From NCBI GenBank assembly GCA_038240605.1, contig JBBSDP010000019.1, forward strand, positions 1 through 64,000: a stretch of DNA of 64,000 bases. Reading direction: 5' to 3'. The notes under the pieces are model-generated. The model was not told the origin of the DNA. It did no database searches and saw only the letters and a list, made by a program, of their open reading frames with translations. Below, piece after piece: positions 7,524 through 15,501 of the stretch. How positions within the stretch are numbered: the stretch's first letter is position 1; each line of letters begins with the position of its first letter. The position numbers and the translations under genes were made by a program. This stretch comes from JBBSDP01 sp038240605. Its GTDB lineage: Bacteria > Planctomycetota > Phycisphaerae > Tepidisphaerales > Tepidisphaeraceae.

Positions 7524-10500
7524 ATGACGGAAACACTAACGAATTATCACAACCGAATTCCCGTGAACATCATCGCGCTGGTTCTGTTCGGCTTTTGCCT
7601 GGTTGCATCGACCCGTGCAGCGGCCCCGCCCGAGGCATTGTCAGCCGCATCGGAATCGTATACGACGCAAATCAAACCGCTCCTGAAGCAATATTGCCTC
7701 GGGTGCCACTCGACGGAGAAGCACAAGGGGAGCCTCGATCTCGAACGGTTCGCTTCGATTTCCCAGGTGCGCAAGGAAGTGAAGCCGTGGCAGGCGATGC
7801 TGGAAATGCTCGAAACGGGGGAGATGCCGCCGAAGAAAAAGCCGCAACCCATCGTCGATGAGCGTCAACGGCTGATCGGCTGGCTCCATGACTTCCTCGA
7901 TGCCGAGGCCCGGGCGCGAGCCGGAGATCCCGGGTTCGTGCCCCTGCGTCGGCTCAGCAACAGCGAGTACGACTACACGATTCGCGATCTGACCGGCGTT
8001 GATTTGCAGCCCGCGTCTTCGTTCCCTGCCGATGGGGCGGCCGGGGAGGGGTTCACTAACGCCGCCGAATCTCTTTCCGATATTTCGCCGGCGCTGCTGA
8101 ACAAATATCTCCTCGCGGCCAAGGACCTGTCGGCGCACGCGGTGTTGTTGCCGGATGGATTTCGTTTCTCGGCGGGCAAGACACGCCGTGACTGGTCCGA
8201 TGAAAGCCTTGCGCAACTGCGCAAGTTCTATAGCCAGTTCACCAGCGACGGCCGTCTTCCCCTCGCGCCGTATGTGGCGGCTACGCTTCACTACCGCGAT
8301 GCCCTGCTGGGCAGCCGAATTTCCATCGAAGCGGTCGCGACCAAAGAACGGCTGAATCCTAAATACCTCGGCATCCTCTGGAAGATACTGGCGAACGATT
8401 CGCCTTCGCTTCCGCTCGCGATGATCCGCGCGCACTGGCGCGCCACGCCCGAGAAGGACGGCGGCGGCGCTATCGTGGCCGAGATCGCCGCCTGGCAGGC
8501 AAAGCTCTGGAAGGTCGTGCCGATCGGCAGCTATCGATATGGGAACACTGTGCGCGGCGTGGCGAACGACACGCTGGTCGAAGCGGCGCAGACGCTGCGC
8601 CTGGCGGCGAAGTCGGTCAACGGGCAACGCGATGTCGTACTGTACTTGAATACGCGCGAGCTTTTTCCGACTGTCAACGCCGGATCAGTTGTGTGGAGCA
8701 GGCCGCGGCTCGAGGGCGCTAATAAGCCGGTCCTTCTCCTGCGCGACTACGCAAAATTCGGTCATTCGTATGAAGTGGATTATGCCGCGCTGTTCGCTGA
8801 TACCGCCCGGTATCTCGGCGCTGTCGTCGAGGCTGCAAGCGATCGGAACCGATCGAGTGAGCAGATCGCCAAAGAAGCGGGACTGAACGCGGCGCTGCTC
8901 AAGCGATGGATTACGGTGCTGGATGTGGAGCGGTCCGATCCGCACGCATCGGAACTTGAGTTGGCATCGCGCGTGGTCCCGACATTGCCGCTGGAGCTTC
9001 TGACCGAGAAGGACGTCGCGGACAAACAGAAGCTGGCGATCAACGGGTGGCGAAGTAAGGCTGGGGACCTTCCGATTGCACTATCCAATTCCTCCGACGT
9101 CGAAGAGCACATTCCCGGGCGCGCCTCGCCACATAAGGTAGTTGTCCATCCGATGCCCACCGAATTTGTGGCGGCGACCTGGACGAGTCCCATTGAGGGA
9201 AGCGTCCGCGTGCAGGGAAAGGTGAGCCACGCTCACGTGGGCTGCGGCAATGGCATCGCCTGGTGGCTCGAACGCCGTCATGCCGATCGGGCCAACGTTG
9301 TGGCGGAAGGGACGGTTGCGCCTGGCGGCGAAACAGAACTGTCGCCCCGCACCCTGAGTGTATCCAAAGGGGACTTGTTGATCCTCGCGATCGACGCCAA
9401 AGACCGGGATCACAGTTGCGACCTGACGGAAATTTCCCTGAACATCACCGATCCGGACAAACCCGCACAAACGTGGGACCTGGCCGGCGACGTGGCCGAC
9501 AAGATCCTCGAGGGGAACCCGCATGCTGACAAGCTGGGGAACAAGGACGTCTGGAGTTTCGTGAAAGGGCCGACACGGCCGCTCCTGGCCAGCGCCTCGC
9601 TGGGAGCTGCGATTCCCGGAAATTCGATTCTGGGCCGCTGGCGTCGCGCGGCCTCGGACCCAGCGAAACGAAGCGAAGCAGAAAAGTTGGCGCACCAGTT
9701 TCAACTCCTCCTGGTTGGATCACCGCCCGCGAGAGAGGATGATCCGGACCGCTTCGTTCACGAAAGGCTCGCATCGGTCGATGGCATCCTGTTACAGGGG
9801 CTCGACCTGTCCAGCCTCGGCATTTCGCAGGCCCATGAGACACACTATGGCCTCGAGCCTTCGCGCTTTGGAACCGTTTCGGGCGGTAAGCCGCTCGACG
9901 ATGCGAGCGTCGCCGCGCCGGCAAACTCGGCCGTCGAAGTGCGCTTGCCGGCAGCCATCATGAAGGGGCGCGAGTTCGTGGTGGATGTGAGGCTGGATGG
10001 CCCCTCGGCTGACCGCGCCGCGCAGTTTGAGCTTCTCACCACTCCGCCCGTGGCCGAAGAACAGTGGAGCGAGAAAGGCGCAGTGGCCGTTTCCCCGGAC
10101 AGCGCCGCAAAGCGGCGATTGCTTGCCGGCTTCGACGAGTTCCGTCAGACCTTCCCGCTCTTCATCTGCTACCCGGCGGTCATTCCGGTTGACGAGGTCG
10201 TCTGTCTGAAAATGTACCATCGCGAAGATGAGCCGCTCATTCGGCTCTTCCTCAATTATCAACAACACCAGGAGATCGATCACCTGTGGACCGAACACCG
10301 TTTCATCACGCAGCAGCCGGTGGCGGAGAACCGATACCTTCCGCTGTTCATCGGCTTCGTCACGCAGGACCAGCCGAAGGAATTGCTTGATTACTTCGAG
10401 GGGCAGCGCGATACGTTTCGCAAGCGAGCGGAAGATTGCGAGAAGGACGTCACGGCGGCGATTCCAGCCCAGATGCAGGCGCTGCTTGATTTTGCCGCGC

Positions 10501-11723
10501 GGGCTTATCGACGACCTTTGCAGGAGACGGAACGGGCACAGCTCGGCGCGCTTTATCAATCGATGCTCGCCAGAGGAATGCCGCACGACGAAGCATTTCG
10601 GGCGGTTCTGGCTCGCATCTTCGTTGCCCCGTCATTCCTGTTCCGGATCGAGCAACCGCCCGCTGGCAAGGAGGCGGGGGCGGTCAACGACTGGGAACTG
10701 GCGACACGGCTCAGTTATTTTCTCTGGTCGAGCGTCCCTGATGACGTGCTTCAAAAGCAAGCCGCCGCCGGCCAGCTCCACGATCCCGCCGTTCTGGCGG
10801 AGCAGGCGCAGCGAATGTTGTCCGATGACCGAGTTCGCGCGCTGGCCATCGAGTTCGGGACCCAATGGATTCACGTGCGCGGCTTCGATCAGTTCAAGGA
10901 GAAGAGCGAGAAGCTCTATCCGGAATTCGACGAGAAGCTTCGAGGCGCGATGTACGAAGAGTCGATCCTCTTCTTCCAGGACCTCTTCCAGCACGCCGAG
11001 CCGGTCGAGCGGATCCTGGACGCCAATTATGCGTATCTCAACGATGCGCTCGCGAAGCATTACGGTATTCCCGGCGTCAGCGGTCCGCAATTTCGAAAGG
11101 TCGATGGGGTGCGGAAATTCGGCCGTGGCGGCATCCTTGCCCTGGCCAGCGTGCAGGCCAAACAAGCTGGCGCGGCGCGGACGAGTCCCGTGCTCCGCGG
11201 CAATTGGGTGGTCGAAACCCTCCTGGGAGAAAAGCTTCCCCGGCCTCCGCCCGATGTGCCCCGGCTCCCCGAAGAAGAAGGGACCGGCAATCTGACCATG
11301 CGCCAATTGGTGGAGAAGCACACGCAGATCGAGTCGTGCGCCGTCTGCCACCAGCGGATGGACCCGATCGGCTTCTCGTTTGAGCGATATGATTCGATCG
11401 GCCGTCTTCGCGAGAAGGAATCGACCGGCCTGCCGATCGATTGCCATGCGAAGCTCAAAGGCGGAACGGAATTCGAGGGCATCGACGGACTCCGCACCTA
11501 CCTGCTGACGAAGAAGAAGGACGTGATCATCCGCCTTTTTTGCCGCCGGCTGCTCGGTTACGCGCTGGGCCGGACCGTTTCACTTTCGGATCAGTCGCTG
11601 CTGGATGAGATGGTCGCGGCGCTGAACCAGAACGACGGACGCGTGTCCGCCGCCGTCCTGCAAATCGTCCGCAGCCCGCAATTCCGCTCGATTCGCGGAA
11701 GCGCCTATGCTGAAGAAGACTAA
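7524..11723 (+). CDS. Planctomycete PSCyt/DUF1587-DUF1592-DUF1588-DUF1585 protein
   Basis: This 1399-residue exported protein has an N-terminal hydrophobic leader (NIIALVLFGFCLVAST). A planctomycete cytochrome c domain follows, with a haem site CLGCH at residues 58-62. Next comes the DUF1587 signature (RRLSNSEYDYTIRDLTGVDL, around 135-155). A long middle section of about 600 residues includes beta-rich stretches. DUF1595/DUF1592 follow (FAARAYRRPLQETE; then NDWELATRLSYFLWSS). Near the C-terminus DUF1588 carries a second CxxCH in SCAVCHQRMDPIGF, and DUF1585 ends the chain. At ~1400 residues it is much longer than the ~800 common in this family, because of the middle insertion. The function of the family is unproven; pairing with DUF1552 genes is standard, and that partner is at 12251 with hicAB inserted between. 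Confidence 0.88.
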   Translation: MTETLTNYHNRIPVNIIALVLFGFCLVASTRAAAPPEALSAASESYTTQIKPLLKQYCLGCHSTEKHKGSLDLERFASISQVRKEVKPWQAMLEMLETGEMPPKKKPQPIVDERQRLIGWLHDFLDAEARARAGDPGFVPLRRLSNSEYDYTIRDLTGVDLQPASSFPADGAAGEGFTNAAESLSDISPALLNKYLLAAKDLSAHAVLLPDGFRFSAGKTRRDWSDESLAQLRKFYSQFTSDGRLPLAPYVAATLHYRDALLGSRISIEAVATKERLNPKYLGILWKILANDSPSLPLAMIRAHWRATPEKDGGGAIVAEIAAWQAKLWKVVPIGSYRYGNTVRGVANDTLVEAAQTLRLAAKSVNGQRDVVLYLNTRELFPTVNAGSVVWSRPRLEGANKPVLLLRDYAKFGHSYEVDYAALFADTARYLGAVVEAASDRNRSSEQIAKEAGLNAALLKRWITVLDVERSDPHASELELASRVVPTLPLELLTEKDVADKQKLAINGWRSKAGDLPIALSNSSDVEEHIPGRASPHKVVVHPMPTEFVAATWTSPIEGSVRVQGKVSHAHVGCGNGIAWWLERRHADRANVVAEGTVAPGGETELSPRTLSVSKGDLLILAIDAKDRDHSCDLTEISLNITDPDKPAQTWDLAGDVADKILEGNPHADKLGNKDVWSFVKGPTRPLLASASLGAAIPGNSILGRWRRAASDPAKRSEAEKLAHQFQLLLVGSPPAREDDPDRFVHERLASVDGILLQGLDLSSLGISQAHETHYGLEPSRFGTVSGGKPLDDASVAAPANSAVEVRLPAAIMKGREFVVDVRLDGPSADRAAQFELLTTPPVAEEQWSEKGAVAVSPDSAAKRRLLAGFDEFRQTFPLFICYPAVIPVDEVVCLKMYHREDEPLIRLFLNYQQHQEIDHLWTEHRFITQQPVAENRYLPLFIGFVTQDQPKELLDYFEGQRDTFRKRAEDCEKDVTAAIPAQMQALLDFAARAYRRPLQETERAQLGALYQSMLARGMPHDEAFRAVLARIFVAPSFLFRIEQPPAGKEAGAVNDWELATRLSYFLWSSVPDDVLQKQAAAGQLHDPAVLAEQAQRMLSDDRVRALAIEFGTQWIHVRGFDQFKEKSEKLYPEFDEKLRGAMYEESILFFQDLFQHAEPVERILDANYAYLNDALAKHYGIPGVSGPQFRKVDGVRKFGRGGILALASVQAKQAGAARTSPVLRGNWVVETLLGEKLPRPPPDVPRLPEEEGTGNLTMRQLVEKHTQIESCAVCHQRMDPIGFSFERYDSIGRLREKESTGLPIDCHAKLKGGTEFEGIDGLRTYLLTKKKDVIIRLFCRRLLGYALGRTVSLSDQSLLDEMVAALNQNDGRVSAAVLQIVRSPQFRSIRGSAYAEED

Positions 11724-11808
11724 TGATGGATGTCGATCGACTTATTGGAATGGACGACCAACAGGGGTTCGCTCGCATGAGCGTTTCTCGATGGATATTA
11801 TGTAGCGG

Positions 11809-12000
11809 GTGAAATACCGAGAGCTTCTCCGCATGCTTCATGACGATGGTTGGAGACACAACCGGACAAAAGGCAGTCACGTGATGTACGTCCACCCCGC
11901 TAAACCTGGGCCTGTGGTGGTGCCTTCGGGAGGCAAAGGTGGCCAGGACGTGCCGCAGGGCACGCTCAACAGCATCCTAAAGCAGGCGGGATTAAAGTGA
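11809..12000 (+). CDS. hicA: HicA-family mRNA interferase toxin
   Basis: This 63-residue protein has the HicA double-stranded-RNA-binding-like fold signature: YRELLRMLHDDGWRHNRTKGSHVMYVHP, with the catalytic His in GSH, then a Gly-rich turn and GTLNSILKQAGL at the C-terminus. The start is GTG at 11809; upstream ATGs are closed by a stop. TATTAT at 11796-11801 is a good -10 box so close to the start that the message could be leaderless. The stop overlaps the hicB start by four bases (GTGA). HicA toxins cleave mRNA; HicB neutralises them and represses the operon. Confidence 0.93.
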   Translation: MKYRELLRMLHDDGWRHNRTKGSHVMYVHPAKPGPVVVPSGGKGGQDVPQGTLNSILKQAGLK

Positions 12001-12233
12001 GCACAAGTATGCCTGACGCGAAATCGTACGTTTATGTAGTCGAGCGGGCTGATGATGGAACCTTTTGGGCGTATCTCCCGGATCTTCCCGGTTGCACCAC
12101 TACCGCTCAGGCGGCCGATGAGATCGAAGCGAAACTACTTGAAGCCGTCGATCTTTACCTGAGCTACTATCGCGACCGCGGCCTTCCCACCCCAACTCCG
12201 AAGGCTCGTGTGGGAACTCTCACGGCCGCGTAA
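11997..12233 (+). CDS. hicB: HicB-family antitoxin
   Basis: The start is GTG at 11997 in a four-base overlap with hicA. The 78-residue protein shows the partial RNase H fold of HicB antitoxins: YVYVVERADDGTFWAYLPDLPGC, then AADEIEAKLLEAVDLYL and a short Pro-rich end. It has no separate helix-turn-helix tail, so autoregulation, if any, would depend on the core fold. The DUF1552 gene starts 17 bp downstream, so the toxin-antitoxin pair sits inside an otherwise standard DUF1592-DUF1552 gene pair. Confidence 0.92.
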   Translation: MSTSMPDAKSYVYVVERADDGTFWAYLPDLPGCTTTAQAADEIEAKLLEAVDLYLSYYRDRGLPTPTPKARVGTLTAA

Positions 12234-12250
12234 TTCGAGAGAAGATTTAG

Positions 12251-13570
12251 ATGGCTAGTCAATCATTGCTTTATCCGCTGACCCGTCGATCCTTCCTGCG
12301 CGGCGTGGGCGTGACGATGGCGCTACCGTGGCTGGAGTCCATCCCGGTCTGGGGGGATGAGCGGACGAGCAGCGCGGCCGGCGCTTCGACGCCGCCCGTG
12401 CGCCTCGCCTGTCTCTTTTCCGGCAATGGATTTCACAGCAAGGAGTGGTGGTTCCGCGGCGAGGGGAAGCAGGCTCAGGTCGGCAAGGTGCTCGAGCCCC
12501 TCCAGCCGTTCGCGGAAAAGATGCTCTTCCTGCGCGGGCTGTACAACCAGGAAGCGCTGATCGGCGGCATTCACAGTTGTCAGACCGGCAACCTGCTCAC
12601 CGGTGCGCACCTCGCCAGCGGCGGGGAGATCAAATCCGGCATCAGCATGGACCAGCTGATCGCCAATGCCCTGCGCGATCAGACGAAGGTGCCCAGCCTG
12701 GTGCTCGGCTGCGAGCAGTCGATCGCGGCGCTGCACAAGAATTACTCGATGATCTACAGCTCCCACATTTCGTGGAGCTCGGTCTCAACGCCCACGCCGC
12801 TCGAACTCTATCCCGCGCTCGCCTTCGATCGCCTCTTCCGCGACGAGGTGGGTCGTGCCGACAAGAGCGTGCTGGACGCGGTTCGCGAAGATGCCAGCGG
12901 GTTCCGAGGTAAGGTCAGCGCTTCCGACCAGCACCGGCTGGACGAATATCTGTCCTCGGTCCGCGAGGTGGAGCAGCGCATCGATCAGGCTGGCAAGGAC
13001 CGACGGCTGCAGGGCTGGCGCCCCACGCTGCTGAAACCCGACATGCCGCGGCCGGCGGAAGGCATCCCGCAGGACATCGACGAACACATGCGGCTGATGT
13101 GCGACATTCTCGTTCTGGCGTTTCGCACCGATACGACGCGCGTCGCGACCCTCAAGCTGAACAACGATCACTCCTCGCTGCGTTTCCCGAACCTGAAGAT
13201 CGACTACATGATCCATCACCTGCTGTCGCATTCCGATGGCGCCGACTGGCTTCGGGTGAACCAGTTCTTCACGCAACAGGTGGCATACATCGCGAAGAAG
13301 CTTGATTCGGTTCAGGAAGGGGACCGCACCCTCCTGGATAACTCGATGGTCCTGTTCCTCTCCAGCATGATGACCGGCAACCACGACAACCAGCAATTGC
13401 CCGTCGTCCTGCTTGGCAGCGGCGGCGGTCAGATCAAGACCGGCCGTGCTCTGGATTTCCTGAACAAGCCCAATCGCAAGATGTGCAGCCTTTATCTGTC
13501 GCTCATGGACAAGGCCGGCGTGCACCTGGAAAGCTTCGGCGACTCCAAGGAACGGCTCGCGGAGATCTAG
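12251..13570 (+). CDS. DUF1552 protein with twin-arginine leader
   Basis: This 439-residue protein begins with a Tat-type signal (TRRSFLRGVGVTMALPWLES), as is normal for DUF1552. The body has the family pattern: RLACLFSGNGFHSKEWW near the start, LFLRGLYNQ, HSCQTGNLLTG, and a conserved YLSSVREVEQRI helix mid-chain. The C-terminal part contains LDNSMVLFLSSMMTGNHDN and LPVVLLGSGGG, the block DUF1552 shares with the alkaline-phosphatase-like DUF1501 proteins. It is usually the partner of a DUF1592 cytochrome-type protein, here at 7524. An exported, folded-before-export role is implied by the Tat leader; the biochemical activity is unknown. Confidence 0.9.
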   Translation: MASQSLLYPLTRRSFLRGVGVTMALPWLESIPVWGDERTSSAAGASTPPVRLACLFSGNGFHSKEWWFRGEGKQAQVGKVLEPLQPFAEKMLFLRGLYNQEALIGGIHSCQTGNLLTGAHLASGGEIKSGISMDQLIANALRDQTKVPSLVLGCEQSIAALHKNYSMIYSSHISWSSVSTPTPLELYPALAFDRLFRDEVGRADKSVLDAVREDASGFRGKVSASDQHRLDEYLSSVREVEQRIDQAGKDRRLQGWRPTLLKPDMPRPAEGIPQDIDEHMRLMCDILVLAFRTDTTRVATLKLNNDHSSLRFPNLKIDYMIHHLLSHSDGADWLRVNQFFTQQVAYIAKKLDSVQEGDRTLLDNSMVLFLSSMMTGNHDNQQLPVVLLGSGGGQIKTGRALDFLNKPNRKMCSLYLSLMDKAGVHLESFGDSKERLAEI

Positions 13571-13729
13571 GGCGGGCAGCCAGCGTACGAACCGTCGTGG
13601 GGCTTTACGGGCGTGGATCGTCCGTCTCGCATCGATCATTCCACGGATTCGGAAACTTTTTCGCCACAGTCGATTCGTGCTGTAGACTTCGACGCGAATG
13701 AAGCGGCGAGCGTTACGGCAAGGGCTCGA

Positions 13730-14743
13730 ATGGCGTTGCTGATCGTCGAACAGCCGGGCAAGCGTCGCGCGGGCGTCATCCGCGGGCGGGTGCTCATTGG
13801 CCGACGACCCGAATCGCAGCTCTGGGTGCAGCACGACGCCGTCTCGCGGGTTCACGCGTGGATCGGCGCGGACGAAATGGGCGAGCATTTCATTGCCGAT
13901 GCTGGAAGCCGCACCGGAACCTTTGTGAATGACGAGCGCATCGCCGGACGGCGTTCGTTGCAGTTGGGGGATCGAATTCGCGTTGGGCCGGTGTCGCTCC
14001 GACTGACGGACGGACAAGCCGTCCCAACTGAGCTGGAGTCAATCGACCTGGCGGCACGGCCGCATCCCGTTCCCTCACCGAAGGCGGGAATCTGGTTCGA
14101 TTGTGCATGCGGCGCGCCGGTATGGGTGCCCTGGACGTACGCGGGCCGGGTCGGAGAATGTCGTTTGTGCTCCGCACCGCTGGCTGTGCCACGGCCGCCC
14201 GGATCGGAAGCAGCAGCGACGCCTCCGTCCGCACGCCCGACTCAACAATCGGAGGCGGTAGCCCGGCCGACCTGCGGAGTCTGCCATGGGCAGGTCCAGC
14301 CGCTGGAGGAATCCACCCGCTGCCCGTCCTGCGGGACGGATTTCCACGCCGAGTGCTGGGCGGAAAACGGAGGGTGTTCTGTATACGGCTGTGGACAGGT
14401 GAGCATGGCCGTAGCCGAAGAGCCGCTGGAAGCCACGCCGGCTGAAGAACCGGGAGCGATGGCGGCTGCGGCGGCTGTCGAGGGCGAGACGCCGGCCGTC
14501 GCACCCGCGCCTGTCCCATGGGCTTACGTACTGCTTGCGGCGAACGTCCTGGGCGTTGTCGCCGGGGCGCTCACCTTTGGCGGGCCGGCGCTGCTGGCGG
14601 CGGTCGCGGCGGTCTCGTACCTTCTGCGCTCCAAGCCAAAGCAACATCGCGCCATCGCGAACCTCGCAGCAGCTCTTGGGGCCTTCGGAACGGTTGCGGG
14701 AATCGCGCTCTCGTATTACTGGTGGCTCGGCGGACGACGATGA
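13730..14743 (+). CDS. FHA domain + zinc ribbon + RING-like finger membrane protein (candidate E3 or E2 adaptor)
   Basis: The start chosen is ATG at 13730 (AAGG six bases upstream), giving 337 residues and a clean FHA N-terminus; a GTG at 13613 would add 39 unlikely residues. Domains in order are as follows. FHA occupies 1-95, with IGRRPESQ, SRVHAW (S39, R40, H42) and FVNDERI. A zinc ribbon occupies about 124-153, with CAC and CRLC. A RING/PHD-like treble clef occupies 182-221, with ligand spacing C182-C185-C198-C201-H206-C209-C216-C221. It resembles the prokaryotic RING family described from comparative genomics. An Ala/Glu-rich linker follows, then two or three membrane helices (about 263-300 and 311-331). 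The ATG of the E2 gene overlaps its stop (ATGA), so the two are translationally coupled. I infer a membrane-bound E3-like or adaptor subunit; activity is not shown. Confidence 0.8.
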   Translation: MALLIVEQPGKRRAGVIRGRVLIGRRPESQLWVQHDAVSRVHAWIGADEMGEHFIADAGSRTGTFVNDERIAGRRSLQLGDRIRVGPVSLRLTDGQAVPTELESIDLAARPHPVPSPKAGIWFDCACGAPVWVPWTYAGRVGECRLCSAPLAVPRPPGSEAAATPPSARPTQQSEAVARPTCGVCHGQVQPLEESTRCPSCGTDFHAECWAENGGCSVYGCGQVSMAVAEEPLEATPAEEPGAMAAAAAVEGETPAVAPAPVPWAYVLLAANVLGVVAGALTFGGPALLAAVAAVSYLLRSKPKQHRAIANLAAALGAFGTVAGIALSYYWWLGGRR

Positions 14744-15429
14744 GCAACGGACCCATGATCACGTTTCGATGTGCCGGCTGCGGGCGCTCCTTCGCGGTGC
14801 CGGTCTCATTCGCCGGCCGGCGGGCGAGCTGCAAGACGTGCGGTGCGCCGGTGACCGTTCCAGAGGCTCCGCCGGCCCCGGCGGCTCCAGTGAATTCAAC
14901 TCCCCATGCGGCTCCCGGGCCTGTGATGGCTGCGCCGGGCGTGTCGCCACAACCAGCGCCAAAAATTCCGATGCGCCTGCGCCGGCTGCGCACCGATGCC
15001 GAACAGATGAACCGATATTTCCGGGCGGCGGGGCCGATTCGGATCAGCGATTTCGTGGGTGATCCGCCGGAGGTGTATCGACTCGAGTATGCGGTGCGGG
15101 GGCTCGATCGCGGTCAGGACGAAGCCCCGGCGGTGCGCGAAATGCACCGGGTCGAGATCCAGCTCACCAGCGGCTATCCGCGGCAGAGTCCGCGCTGCCG
15201 AATGCTCACGCCGATCTTCCATCCGAACATCGACGCCAACACGATCTGCGTCGGCGACCACTGGACGGCCGGAGAACGTCTGGTGGACTTGGCGGTGCGG
15301 ATCGGCGAAATGATCGCGTACCAGGCGTATAACATCAAAAGCCCGCTGGACGCTGAAGCCGCAATGTGGGCGGACCTCCACGCCGAAGAACTCCCCGTCG
15401 ATCCTCGCTCCCTTCGCCCGTCGGAGTAG
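14740..15429 (+). CDS. E2-like ubiquitin-conjugating (UBC-fold) enzyme with N-terminal zinc ribbon
   Basis: This 229-residue protein starts at an ATG overlapping the previous stop. Residues 11-34 form a zinc ribbon (CAGC and CKTC) very like the ribbon in the upstream FHA/RING protein. A Pro/Ala linker follows, then a UBC domain from about 78. The UBC hallmarks are present in order: an N-terminal basic helix (RLRRLRTDAEQM), the strand pattern ending VEIQLTSGYPRQSP, the HPN motif (161-163) in LTPIFHPNIDANTICVGDHW, and the catalytic Cys at C170 eight residues after HPN. A helix (LAVRIGEMIAYQ) and SPLDAEAAMW follow. This is the arrangement of eukaryotic E2s, and the HPN plus Cys make it likely to form a thioester with the UBL at 3711. 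The E1 that would load it is about 9.5 kb upstream. Confidence 0.9.
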   Translation: MSNGPMITFRCAGCGRSFAVPVSFAGRRASCKTCGAPVTVPEAPPAPAAPVNSTPHAAPGPVMAAPGVSPQPAPKIPMRLRRLRTDAEQMNRYFRAAGPIRISDFVGDPPEVYRLEYAVRGLDRGQDEAPAVREMHRVEIQLTSGYPRQSPRCRMLTPIFHPNIDANTICVGDHWTAGERLVDLAVRIGEMIAYQAYNIKSPLDAEAAMWADLHAEELPVDPRSLRPSE

Positions 15430-15457
15430 GCACGTCGTTCGTCGCTGGAAAATTCTA

Positions 15458-15475
15458 ACAGGCAGGAATGCCTGT
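15458..15475. terminator. Short hairpin between convergent E2 and GH16 genes
   Basis: ACAGGCA-GGAA-TGCCTGT forms a perfect 7-bp stem with a four-base loop. It lies 29 bp after the E2 stop and 27 bp before the GH16 stop. It has no T-run, so it could be a weak terminator or simply a dispersed palindromic element. Confidence 0.35.
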
Positions 15476-15501
15476 CCTACTGGGAGGCAGACACGCGGTC
15501 T

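Noticed and set aside
13613..13729. Upstream extension of the FHA/RING gene from a GTG at 13613.
   Set aside because: The extra 39 residues do not look like protein and the ATG at 13730 has the better ribosome site and a normal FHA beginning.
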